NCBI GenBank assembly: GCA_039819065.1
Contig: JBCBSS010000088.1
Location: 1 to 32,708, forward strand
Source: JBCBSS01 sp039819065
Lineage (GTDB): Bacteria; Bacteroidota; Bacteroidia; Cytophagales; Cyclobacteriaceae
DNA: 32,708 nucleotides
Direction: 5' to 3'
Shown here: in pieces, positions 8,588 to 15,539 of the stretch
How the letters are laid out: the number at the start of each line of letters is the position of its first letter
How positions within the stretch are numbered: position 1 is the first letter of the stretch
The notes under the pieces: model-generated
Database searches by the model: none
Told to the model about the DNA's origin: nothing
Seen by the model: only the letters and a program-made list of their open reading frames with translations
Translations under genes and position numbers: made by a program

Positions 8588-8888
8588 CCTGAAAAGGCTA
8601 TATAAATGTAACAGAAAAGGGGAGTGCCTCCAGGGCCTTCTGCATGCAAAGTTATTCCGGTAATATAGTACTTACCCTCCCCAAGTTTGACTTGCCAAAC
8701 TTTTGAGAGTGTCTCAAAAGCCCGTTTTAATGTCATTTCGAATGAAATGAGAAATCTTACTCCCTTGATTATCAATACTTTGAGTCGAGTGAGATTTCTC
8801 TCCCGACACGTCGGGATCGAAAAGACAGCTTTTGAGACACCCTCCGGTAGTGGGTAAGTAAGGGAAAAGTATTACCCACAAACTAGTC
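8588..8888. other. Intergenic region between convergent genes, holding folded repeat
   Basis: This 301-bp gap lies between the stops of the large exported protein and the DUF4199 gene. A weak stem AAGTTTG/CAAACTT (8683-8689 and 8696-8702) runs into TTTT and could end transcription from the left. The rest is dominated by the palindromic element annotated separately. An open frame of 71 codons on the minus strand spans it, but it merely reads through the repeat and the end of the neighbouring gene. Confidence 0.6.
8669..8860. repeat. Nested palindromic intergenic repeat element (REP/MITE-like)
   Basis: The core is bounded by GTGTCTCAAAAGC (8709-8721) facing GCTTTTGAGACAC (8828-8840), a 13-bp perfect match that extends to 17 bp with one mismatch (8705-8721 with 8828-8844). 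Inside are three further inverted pairs: TCATT/AATGA around 8733-8745, GAGAAATCTTACTC (8749-8762) with GAGTGAGATTTCTC (8787-8800, one mismatch), and the hairpin TCCCGAC-AC-GTCGGGA (8801-8816). A flanking pair, TACTTACCC (8669-8677) with GGGTAAGTA (8852-8860), encloses the core. The TGTCATTTCGAA...GAGAAATCT core is of a type I associate with abundant intergenic repeats in Bacteroidota genomes. No transposase is present. Its place between convergent genes fits a bidirectional terminator. Confidence 0.75.
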
Positions 8889-9443
8889 TCAGGCTACTAC
8901 CACATCATCAGATGGTTTTTTCTTTAGAAACACCCCGAAAATCAGTGCGCTGATCAGAGATATAAACAGACCTGCCGGTATGATTTCCAGAAACGTGACG
9001 CCTATTCTTACCAGAGCATTGTCCCTATACACTTCCATAAATTCCATTTGTCCAGCCATCTCCGTCTCGATTTCAGCTGCCGTCATACCCGCCTCAGCCA
9101 TCTGCATTTTGGTAAACTCAACGTATTTCTCGGCAAAGTCTGGGGCCATATTGTTAAAATAAATTTCCCAGGACACTACATAACCTACTGCGCCAATGAG
9201 CGTGATATATAGCCCGATCATAAAAGCCTTGCCAAACTTGATTACACCGTTTTGGTATTTGTCTCTATATTGTTTGACAGCCACGAATATGGTTGAGAAG
9301 GCGATGATCATGGTGATGTAGCCAATTAGCTCTCCATTTTCAAAGGCTTTTGGATCGAACTCACCACTAGGTGTATTCAACCATATCATACCTCCACATA
9401 TAATTCCGACAATAATTCCGAAGATCAGGACTAGTTTTTTCAT
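8889..9443 (-). CDS. DUF4199 domain-containing membrane protein
   Basis: A 184-residue protein from ATG 9443 with four membrane helices: residues 3-23, about 40-57, 73-93 and 155-175. Between helices three and four lies a charged amphipathic stretch with MAEAGMTAAEIETEMAGQ and FMEVYRDN, the layout and motif style of DUF4199, a Bacteroidota family of unknown function. It ends in a lysine-rich cytoplasmic tail. It lies 174 bp downstream of a membrane-tethered LuxR-type regulator on the same strand, which suggests a functional partnership. Its role is not known. Confidence 0.85.
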   Translation of the reverse strand: MKKLVLIFGIIVGIICGGMIWLNTPSGEFDPKAFENGELIGYITMIIAFSTIFVAVKQYRDKYQNGVIKFGKAFMIGLYITLIGAVGYVVSWEIYFNNMAPDFAEKYVEFTKMQMAEAGMTAAEIETEMAGQMEFMEVYRDNALVRIGVTFLEIIPAGLFISLISALIFGVFLKKKPSDDVVVA

Positions 9444-9617
9444 TGCTTTTGAATTTTTTAGTTCGTCACAAAGAAGCCATGTTGATTAGAATTTGGGCTC
9501 ATACTTTAGGGTGATTTTCAGTAAATGAGGCCAAATCACCCTTTGGGACGATCCCTAAGTTGGTAATTAGGGGGAGAACAGGCAATAGGTGAATTCACCG
9601 AAAAATACCTGGCGATA

Positions 9618-10049
9618 TCAAGGTAGTATGCCCAACTCTTTCGCTTGCTGCACAGCCTGGGTGCGTCTTTTTGCATCCAGTTTCATCAGTACTTTGGAAG
9701 AATGTGTTTTTACTGTGTTGATGGTGATGAAAAGCTTATCCGCAATTTCTTGATTAGAAAGACCTTGTGCCATGAGCTGTAGTACATCATACTCCCGGTC
9801 ACTGAGGCCGGTTTCTTCGAGTTTCTTTTCATCAAGGGTGAAGTTGTCAATCACTTCCTTTTTGACGATCACTTTTGGACGGGTGAACTTAAGCCCCATC
9901 CATATACCGAAGAAGGTGAATATCGAGGCAATGACACCAACATACACCTCCATAGATAAGTCACGTACAAACAGGCGGTAGTCGATGAACTTGAGCAATA
10001 AAATCAAGCCAGCCATCAACAGACCATAAATAAGGATACTTTTTTTCAC
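9618..10049 (-). CDS. Membrane-anchored LuxR-type HTH regulator (no receiver domain)
   Basis: A 143-residue protein with a GTG start at 10049; no ATG is in a better place. Residues 4-20 and about 34-52 are membrane helices forming a hairpin, so the C-terminus stays in the cytoplasm. Residues 82-140 are a full GerE/LuxR HTH (LSDREYDVLQLMAQGLSNQE, then INTVKTHSSKVLMKLDAKRRTQA). No receiver, PAS or ligand domain is present, so the signal must come through the membrane hairpin or a partner such as the DUF4199 protein encoded downstream. Such short tethered LuxR proteins recur in Bacteroidota; their targets are unknown. Confidence 0.85.
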   Translation of the reverse strand: MKKSILIYGLLMAGLILLLKFIDYRLFVRDLSMEVYVGVIASIFTFFGIWMGLKFTRPKVIVKKEVIDNFTLDEKKLEETGLSDREYDVLQLMAQGLSNQEIADKLFITINTVKTHSSKVLMKLDAKRRTQAVQQAKELGILP

Positions 10050-10207
10050 GCTGTGCTATTGACCTACATTGAAGTAAGGGTATAACCGGATCACATTCGA
10101 AAATATCAAATTTGATCTACCTATGAAAGTATGATGTTAATAGGAAGAACGTTCCAGGTTATATATACGATAGAATAGCGTGTTAGATCAAGTTTGGTAC
10201 ACAGGTG

Positions 10208-10241
10208 TAAGGAAGAGCCGAATAGGAGCAGCCCTTCCTTA
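10208..10241 (-). terminator. Stem-loop downstream of beta-barrel gene
   Basis: TAAGGAAG (10208-10215) pairs with CTTCCTTA (10234-10241), an 8-bp perfect stem with an 18-nt loop that can add a GC/GC pair. It sits about 20 bp beyond the stop of the beta-barrel gene at 10261, where a terminator is expected. There is no strong U-tract. Confidence 0.45.
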
Positions 10242-10260
10242 TCGATATTGTTTGATTTGA

Positions 10261-10962
10261 TCAGAGTTCAATGAAGAATCCTAACAACCAACTATCTGGA
10301 GTGAAGTTGACTCTGAAGTTGTTGCTGTTTCCATCCGAATCGATGAGTGAAGAATCTTCCGTATTAGTGGCATACCTTATTGAGCCGAAAGTAAAGTCTA
10401 AACCGATGTTTTTCCATAGTTTAAAACGTACCGACGGAGCTAAATTGAAAAGTAAAGTTTCGGATTTAACCTCAGAGTTGGAGAGGCTGCCTGGGTTCAT
10501 ATCGCCGGAGGTAGTAGTGGCAAATGATCTGAAGGTAGATTCGGTATCCGAAAAGGCATAACCGATATTAAAATCACCTGCCAGGGTTATTTTTTCACTG
10601 ACATTGCTAAAAAGTGATGCGAAGATAGAAGGAGTCAGTGTGGTAGATGTAAATTCGTCGATCGAAGTGACACTGATATTCCCAGTATTTGGATCACTAT
10701 TCGTAATCCGATTTTGCTCACTTACATTCCTTTGGACATCCAGACCCAAACCGAGCATTAGATTTTTACCAACGTTAACCCCTGCATTTGTATTCCACCT
10801 TAGTCCACGGAACTGGAAATCGGAGATGCGATCAGGGCTAAATCGATTGAAGTCCGAACCAGAGCTATAACCTATGTTGGATCTAATGAGAAATTTGCTA
10901 TCGGATTGAGCTTGCAGGCTGAAAGGAACCATACAAAGTAGTAGAATGTATAATTTGTTCAT
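10261..10962 (-). CDS. Outer-membrane beta-barrel protein, tandem paralogue A
   Basis: ATG 10962 gives a signal peptide MNKLYILLLCMVPFSLQA-Q and a 233-residue protein; the frame upstream to 10998 adds only unlikely residues. The mature part alternates aromatic and polar residues in about eight strand-like blocks and ends in a typical barrel C-terminus (SWLLGFFIEL). The blocks NVSEQN, the SIDEF-T-TTLTP strand, SLFSNVSEKITLAGDFNIGYAF and PSVRFKLWKNIGLDF recur nearly in order in the gene at 11223-11927, so the two are duplicates. It is probably a small eight-strand barrel of the OmpA/OmpX type with no peptidoglycan-binding domain. Ligand and role unknown. Confidence 0.82.
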   Translation of the reverse strand: MNKLYILLLCMVPFSLQAQSDSKFLIRSNIGYSSGSDFNRFSPDRISDFQFRGLRWNTNAGVNVGKNLMLGLGLDVQRNVSEQNRITNSDPNTGNISVTSIDEFTSTTLTPSIFASLFSNVSEKITLAGDFNIGYAFSDTESTFRSFATTTSGDMNPGSLSNSEVKSETLLFNLAPSVRFKLWKNIGLDFTFGSIRYATNTEDSSLIDSDGNSNNFRVNFTPDSWLLGFFIEL

Positions 10963-11179
10963 ATTTCTAAGTGAAGAGAGGTTATGATCTATAAGCATTT
11001 AATGAATTTATTAAACACCAATAATTGTACCAAAGTAGCCTATAATCAACTTGTTGAGGGTGGATTTATCCTGATGTGGGCTAAATGGGCTGTGACATGA
11101 TTTACAGCCTGTTTTCTAACACTCATGTAAAACTGATGAATGTCGAGCCTTACCGTTAAGGAGAACTGTATCGTTAATA

Positions 11180-11209
11180 GCAGACTTGATCAGCCAGTAT
11201 CAAGTCTGC
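11180..11209. terminator. Strong stem-loop between the two barrel genes
   Basis: GCAGACTTGAT (11180-11190) faces ATCAAGTCTGC (11199-11209), an 11-bp perfect stem with an 8-nt loop, 14 bp downstream of the stop of barrel gene B. It most likely terminates or stabilises that transcript. There is no clear U-tract, so it may instead protect the mRNA 3' end. Confidence 0.6.
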
Positions 11210-11222
11210 TTTGATAGTAAAA

Positions 11223-11927
11223 TTATAGCTCGATGAAGAATCCTAATAACCAGCTGCTGGGGTTAAAATTGACCCTGAAATTGCTAGGGTTTTCCTGTAA
11301 CTCCTCGAACCTGGAATCAGATGTGGTCGATGTGTATCCAATATTGCCAAATGCTAGGTCCAATCCAGCATTTTTAAAGAGCTTGAACCGGACGGATGGA
11401 ACAATGCTAACATTATAACCTCTCAACTCTGACTCAAAGCGATTGCTGTTGGTAATTGGAGTGCCGCCAGTGCCTGAATCCGATACAGATGCTGAAACTA
11501 CGTTTTCGTTAGTGAAGTTATAACCAATATGCAGGTCGCCAGCGATGATTATTTTCTCACTCAGGTTGCCGAATAGCGAGCCGAAGATGAACGGTGTAGT
11601 AGTTGTAGCGGTGAAATCTTCAGTGGTAGTGATAGAGATGAACCCTGCATTAGCATTAGTTTGACCAAAGCTATTTTGCTCACTTACATTGCGCAGGATG
11701 CCTAATCCAGCACCCAATATTAAATTTTTATTGATTTGGATACCTCCGCTAGCACGCCAATTGAGTTGGCGTTGTATAACATTAGTCGTGTTACCGGCAA
11801 TTGTCGATGGCAGTAAAATCTTGTCAGAAGAATAGCCAATATTGGTTCTGACCAGTATACTGTTTTCTGATTGACTGTAAAGGTGGTTGGAAATAAATAG
11901 TAGGCATAAAATGAATACGTTTTTCAT
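11223..11927 (-). CDS. Outer-membrane beta-barrel protein, tandem paralogue B
   Basis: A 234-residue protein starting at ATG 11927 with signal peptide MKNVFILCLLFISNHLYS-Q. It shares with paralogue A the VRTNIGYSS opening, the NVSEQN turn, SLFGNLSEKIIIAGDLHIGYNF, PSVRFKLFKNAGLDLAFG and the final NFRVNF-x-P-x-SWLLGFFIEL. The C-terminal aromatic-rich strand is the usual recognition signal for outer-membrane barrel insertion. It ends 261 bp before the start of paralogue A, with an 11-bp stem-loop between them, so the two may be separately transcribed. Loops differ most, as expected for surface-exposed parts. Function unknown. Confidence 0.82.
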   Translation of the reverse strand: MKNVFILCLLFISNHLYSQSENSILVRTNIGYSSDKILLPSTIAGNTTNVIQRQLNWRASGGIQINKNLILGAGLGILRNVSEQNSFGQTNANAGFISITTTEDFTATTTTPFIFGSLFGNLSEKIIIAGDLHIGYNFTNENVVSASVSDSGTGGTPITNSNRFESELRGYNVSIVPSVRFKLFKNAGLDLAFGNIGYTSTTSDSRFEELQENPSNFRVNFNPSSWLLGFFIEL

Positions 11928-12045
11928 GTTGTTAGGATAATTTAATGGATTGAGTTTTTAGGCCTCAAATCTATTGAGATTTTCCCCTGACAACCATCCC
12001 TCAATAAGGGCGATAATCACTTATTTTACACTCAAATATGAGCCA

Positions 12046-12474
12046 CTAAACCAGGAGGTTTGATTGCTTGACATATTCATGCAGCTCAGGTTCGGTGAAG
12101 ATCTGGATAACTTGAAGGCCTTCAGAAACATTCTTGGCCCTGTTCTTTATATTACCCCCAGACACCTTAGACATGATCTCAGTATCATCGATCCACTGGG
12201 CGTGATACAGCTGCTTGCCCTTCAAATGCGTGATCATTTTAGGAAGAAGGTTCTCCAATACCCAGTTCTGTGATTCTAGCGAGATAATGCCCATTCTACG
12301 TATATCGGCTACGAAAACCTGTGTGTGTAACGTTGTAAAAGCGTCTAAAACAGCTTGGTTGATTTTGACAAACTCATTATGGTTAGGCACTTTGCTTATG
12401 TATTCGAGGCACAGATAATCTAGCTGTGCATCATACCATACCTTGGCCACCTTATCTTCATAGAAAGTTCTCAT
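12046..12474 (-). CDS. STAS/SpoIIAA-like protein
   Basis: I choose ATG 12474 (MRTFYEDKVAKVWYDAQLDY), which starts just before the first strand; the frame continues upstream to 12534 but with unlike residues. The 142-residue protein has the pattern of Bacteroidota STAS/SpoIIAA-like proteins: a short beta meander (VAKVWYDAQLDYLCLEYIS), a long helix, then FVADIRRMGIISLESQNW, where the aDtRkmg-i-s-eDq-W motif is recognisable. Such proteins are small cytoplasmic regulatory modules with no known enzyme activity. It appears monocistronic. Confidence 0.65.
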   Translation of the reverse strand: MRTFYEDKVAKVWYDAQLDYLCLEYISKVPNHNEFVKINQAVLDAFTTLHTQVFVADIRRMGIISLESQNWVLENLLPKMITHLKGKQLYHAQWIDDTEIMSKVSGGNIKNRAKNVSEGLQVIQIFTEPELHEYVKQSNLLV

Positions 12475-12597
12475 AGTGTAAATATAATGAGATGTTGTAG
12501 CAGGTACAGAAGGCGAAGCACCATTTGCTGTCAATTAGGTATAAACACCTAGGCACTTCCACGTATTTCCAAGTATAGAAACAGATTATGCTGGCAC

Positions 12598-12846
12598 CTA
12601 TTGGGTATCATCAAAAAAGTACTCATCACAGGCGGAGTACCTAAATTGGGCCAACTCTTCCTTAAACCGATCAAGGTACGCCTCGATTTCTTCAGGGCCT
12701 ACAATGCGTTCATGGCCATGAATAAGAATAGGATGGAAGACTGACGGATCTTTGGTCAGCTTAAAAGCAACCACCATTTCTTCTAAGCTTTCTTTCCACC
12801 GCTCTACCGCAGTATTTGTTGTAGGGTATATTATTTCAATGCTCAT
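12598..12846 (-). CDS. 82-residue protein of unknown function, last gene of deaminase operon
   Basis: It starts at ATG 12846-12844, sharing one base with the TAA stop of the deaminase gene (TAATG), so it is almost certainly translationally coupled. The protein is acidic and soluble with no membrane segment. It has an N-terminal helix (WKESLEEMVVAFKL), an FHPILIHGHERIVGPEEIEAYL stretch and a second helix ending in an acidic tail. The two close histidines (HGH) are notable but not diagnostic. No family recognised. The coupling argues that it is a real gene despite its size. Confidence 0.65.
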   Translation of the reverse strand: MSIEIIYPTTNTAVERWKESLEEMVVAFKLTKDPSVFHPILIHGHERIVGPEEIEAYLDRFKEELAQFRYSACDEYFFDDTQ

Positions 12847-13301
12847 TAGATACTTCGTTTAAATTCAGCGGTTAGGTCTTCACACTCTTTGGTCAATACG
12901 CCATCTATAACCTCAGGGGGTGATGGCCAAATGTCGATGTCATGTGCGGTCAGGATGGGGTAATTAGAACTGGCACCACCAATGGATGGTACAGTTGATC
13001 CCATCACCACAGTTTTGACCCGATGGTGTCTGATAACATAAGAACACATGATGCAAGGCTCATGGCTGGTGTAAAGCGTGCAATCCGATAAGTCTTTTTG
13101 TCCAGTATTCCTTACCGCATCGCGCAGTGCCTCGATTTCAGCATGATAGGTGATGTCTTTTTTCTCCTTACCGGATTCTATACCCAAGCCTATCACTTTA
13201 CCGTTTTGTACAATCAGAGACCCGACAGGAGGGTTACCCCTTTCCAAAGCCTTTCTGGCCAATACAAGGCATTCACGCATATAATGTTCATGATCATTCA
13301 T
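12846..13301 (-). CDS. Nucleoside/cytidine deaminase-fold enzyme (CMP/dCMP-type zinc deaminase)
   Basis: From ATG 13301 (MNDHEHYMRECLVLARKALE) the protein is 151 residues, typical for TadA/guanine-deaminase-like enzymes. Zinc-site motifs are intact: HAE at residues 53-55 (H53 metal ligand, E55 proton shuttle) and PCIMC at 82-86 (C83 and C86 ligands). The N-terminal PPVGSLIV strand is also characteristic. It overlaps the upstream PNPOx-like gene by 8 bp and the downstream 82-residue gene by 1 bp, so the three form one operon. Lack of the tRNA-binding C-terminal features I associate with TadA makes a free-base or nucleoside substrate more likely; which one is open. Confidence 0.88.
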   Translation of the reverse strand: MNDHEHYMRECLVLARKALERGNPPVGSLIVQNGKVIGLGIESGKEKKDITYHAEIEALRDAVRNTGQKDLSDCTLYTSHEPCIMCSYVIRHHRVKTVVMGSTVPSIGGASSNYPILTAHDIDIWPSPPEVIDGVLTKECEDLTAEFKRSI

Positions 13302-13881
13302 CTTGCAAAAGATTAATGATATCAGGATCATTTTTTACCATCATTTTTAGCTCTTCCAAGGTAAACCGTTGCGGTATATGTTGAGGACAATTCCAATCAT
13401 AAGCCTTAACATCAAGTGTTACTAATCGTTCCGGTATGGCACGATAATCCTTATCGACAAGCTTGGATGCTAATTCCGGATCATCGGCCACATCTACAAT
13501 TTTGCTTTCTGCCCATACCTTCAACCTCATTTTCCTGGGGTAATCCATGAAAATGATCGCAACCCTGGAGTTGTCAGTCATGTTGCCTGTGCTGATATAT
13601 TGCATATTTCCCTTAAAATCAGCGTATCCGAGTGTATGCCGATCCAATACTTTTAAAAAACCCTTGGGGCCTCCACGAAATTGTACGTATGGCCAGCCGT
13701 TTTCTCCTACGGTAGAAAGGAAGAACCCGTCCATATTAGCAATGAAGTCTGATTCCCGGGATGTGAGCATGTATTGATCACCGGAATCATCCATTCTGGC
13801 ATACATTTTCCTAGAACCATACTTTTCTTGTGCTTCTTTCACGCTATCGGTAAAACTGTAAGTAGTGAAATTCTGTCCCAT
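13294..13881 (-). CDS. Pyridoxamine 5'-phosphate oxidase-like FMN-binding protein
   Basis: A 195-residue protein from ATG 13881. The split-barrel flavin fold is seen in FIANMDGFFLSTVGENGWPYVQFRGGPKGFLKVLD, where the second strand and the RGG turn bind FMN in this family, followed by NMQYISTGNMTDNSRVAIIFMDYP and MRLKVWAESKI. Members are flavin oxidoreductases or general stress proteins; vitamin B6 synthesis is not implied. It is the first gene of the operon with the deaminase and the 82-residue protein, and divergent from an ArsR-like regulator with a 147-bp region containing several inverted repeats. Confidence 0.87.
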   Translation of the reverse strand: MGQNFTTYSFTDSVKEAQEKYGSRKMYARMDDSGDQYMLTSRESDFIANMDGFFLSTVGENGWPYVQFRGGPKGFLKVLDRHTLGYADFKGNMQYISTGNMTDNSRVAIIFMDYPRKMRLKVWAESKIVDVADDPELASKLVDKDYRAIPERLVTLDVKAYDWNCPQHIPQRFTLEELKMMVKNDPDIINLLQDE

Positions 13882-13907
13882 TATAATTCTTGTTTATATC
13901 TATTAAG

Positions 13908-13980
13908 AAGTTACCTGCTATTTTGTTCAGTTATAGAACGAACGTTCGGTAACTTTAGTTCCACTCTTGAGATTACCGAA
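13908..13980. promoter_or_regulatory. Divergent control region with overlapping inverted repeats
   Basis: Between the PNPOx operon and the ArsR-like gene lie AAGTTACC (13908-13915) facing GGTAACTT (13948-13955), the perfect 10-bp palindrome CGAACGTTCG (13939-13948), and TTCGGTAA (13946-13953) facing TTACCGAA (13973-13980). Three symmetric elements in 73 bp of a divergent promoter suggest an operator, most simply for the adjacent winged-helix regulator. No consensus promoter was assigned. Confidence 0.5.
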
Positions 13981-14028
13981 TAATATATTTTTCTTGACAA
14001 ATTAATTTTTCGGTTGTAATTTCATACT

Positions 14029-14658
14029 ATGAATCAAGGCAACTCAAATATTGATGTGGTAAATGATGTGGGTAGTGCGGCTACTTTGCTCAACCCATTG
14101 CGCATGCAAATATTGAAGCACCTGGAAGAACCTAACTCAGCTTCCGGGCTTTCTAGGATACTGAATATCCCCAGACAGAAGCTTAATTATCACTTGCGTG
14201 AATTGGAGAAAAAGAATTTGGTCGAGTTTGTAAAGGAGACCAAAAGAGGGAATTGTACTGAACGCATAATGAAAGCCACCGCCAAATCATATCTTATCAA
14301 TGTTGATGCGGTGAGGAGTTCGCCAGAAGACCTGGAAGCTATGAAAGACCAGTTTTCGTCCAATTACCTTGTGGCTGCTGCCGCCAATATGATCAACGAA
14401 GTATCTACCCTTAAAACAGGTGCTGCTAAGGCCAAGAAGAAACTTCCTACCTACACATTACAGACCGAGATACGATTTGAGACTGTCAAGGACCTTAACG
14501 GTTTTGCCGAAGAGCTATCTCAGGCCATTGCCAAGCTGACAGCGAAGTACCACAAAGAAGACTCGGCAACTGGGCGCACATTCAAGCTGTGTACATGCTC
14601 ATACCCAGCTTTAACCAAAAAGAGTGAGCACCAACCAAAGACGTCAAAAGATGAATAA
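14029..14658 (+). CDS. ArsR-like winged-helix transcriptional regulator
   Basis: A 209-residue protein from ATG 14029. Residues 10-90 form a winged helix: LNPLRMQILKHLEEPNSASGL, SRILNIPRQKLNYHLRELEKK as recognition helix, then a wing with TKRGNCTERIMKA. The rest (about 90-209) is a helical and mixed region ending in a Lys-rich tail; the CTCSY near residue 192 carries two close cysteines that could sense metal or redox state, but this is speculation. It is followed after 26 bp by the SRPBCC gene and divergent from the PNPOx-deaminase operon, so it may control both. Confidence 0.85.
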   Translation: MNQGNSNIDVVNDVGSAATLLNPLRMQILKHLEEPNSASGLSRILNIPRQKLNYHLRELEKKNLVEFVKETKRGNCTERIMKATAKSYLINVDAVRSSPEDLEAMKDQFSSNYLVAAAANMINEVSTLKTGAAKAKKKLPTYTLQTEIRFETVKDLNGFAEELSQAIAKLTAKYHKEDSATGRTFKLCTCSYPALTKKSEHQPKTSKDE

Positions 14659-14684
14659 ACACCACAATTTAAATTATACCGATT

Positions 14685-15536
14685 ATGAAAACAGCTGAAA
14701 AAACTAAAATGAAAACCAGAATGGTGGAGAAAACACTCACCATTGATGCTGCTATTGCTGATGTCTGGAAAGCACTCACGGATGCTGAAGAGTTGGTCAG
14801 ATGGTTCCCCTTACAGGCCGAAGTAACACCGGGTGCCGGTGGGAAAATGAAATGGACCTGGGATGACAAATATGCCTGGGAATTTGAAATTGATGAATGG
14901 CAACCTGAAAAGAAGTTGAAGATATCATACACCCTCAACCAGGATCATTTTGTCAATGAGGAGCAAATGAACCCAGATAGTATCATGATGAACAGCTCGG
15001 CAGTGCTAGCCGTAGATTATGAACTTGAAACGCAGGACGGAAAGACCGTACTGAGGTTGGTTCACAGTGGTTTTGGTACAGATGATAAATGGGACGAATT
15101 GTATGACGGTGTCAGAAGAGGTTGGAATCAGGAACTGTTGAGCCTGAAGCATTACGTGGAGCATCACCTAGGTAGGGACAGGTCGGTGGCATGGGCTGTT
15201 GGCAACCCAAAAGATAGCCCTGTGCAAGTATGGGAGGAAATGGGAGCAAGTGACATTCTATCTGGTTTAGGCAAGCCTCACAAGGAGGGGGAACGATATG
15301 TATTGAGTACACCTGACGGTGAGGAGTACACTGGTACGGTCTTATATCATAACCCACCTTGGGATTTCTTCGCTACAGTTGACAATTTGAATAACTCATT
15401 GATAAGGGTAAAGCAGGAAAAGCTAGATGGACTGCGAGAAGCGGATATCTGGTTGTCAGCTTATGGGCTGCCAGAGGAAGAGGTGAGCAAATTCAAAGCA
15501 TATTGGGAGCTAAAGCTACGCTCGAAGTTCTCCTAG
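14685..15536 (+). CDS. SRPBCC (AHSA1/Aha1-like) domain protein, possibly two-domain
   Basis: A 283-residue protein from ATG 14685; the internal Met at residue 9 is an alternative start. Residues 12-150 are a standard activator-of-Hsp90-like START fold: VEKTLTIDAAIADVWKALTD, the ELVRWFPLQAEVTPGAGGKM core strand, WEFEIDEWQPEKKLKISY, then LRLVHSGF and the closing helix WNQELLSLKHYVEHHLG. Residues 165-283 repeat some of the pattern (VQVWEEMG, YVLSTPDGEEYTGTVLYHNPPWDFFATV) and look like a second, divergent domain. ArsR-SRPBCC pairs are common, and the hydrophobic pocket suggests ligand binding. It ends 3 bp from the convergent barrel gene. Confidence 0.85.
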   Translation: MKTAEKTKMKTRMVEKTLTIDAAIADVWKALTDAEELVRWFPLQAEVTPGAGGKMKWTWDDKYAWEFEIDEWQPEKKLKISYTLNQDHFVNEEQMNPDSIMMNSSAVLAVDYELETQDGKTVLRLVHSGFGTDDKWDELYDGVRRGWNQELLSLKHYVEHHLGRDRSVAWAVGNPKDSPVQVWEEMGASDILSGLGKPHKEGERYVLSTPDGEEYTGTVLYHNPPWDFFATVDNLNNSLIRVKQEKLDGLREADIWLSAYGLPEEEVSKFKAYWELKLRSKFS

Positions 15537-15539
15537 CGT

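Noticed and set aside
8560..8775. 71-codon open frame on the minus strand
   Set aside because: It reads through the end of the neighbouring gene and the palindromic repeat; no protein-like composition.
14017..14024. TAATTTCA as a -7 box for the ArsR-like gene
   Set aside because: Only partly matches TAnnTTTG and lies 5 bases from the start codon, too close.
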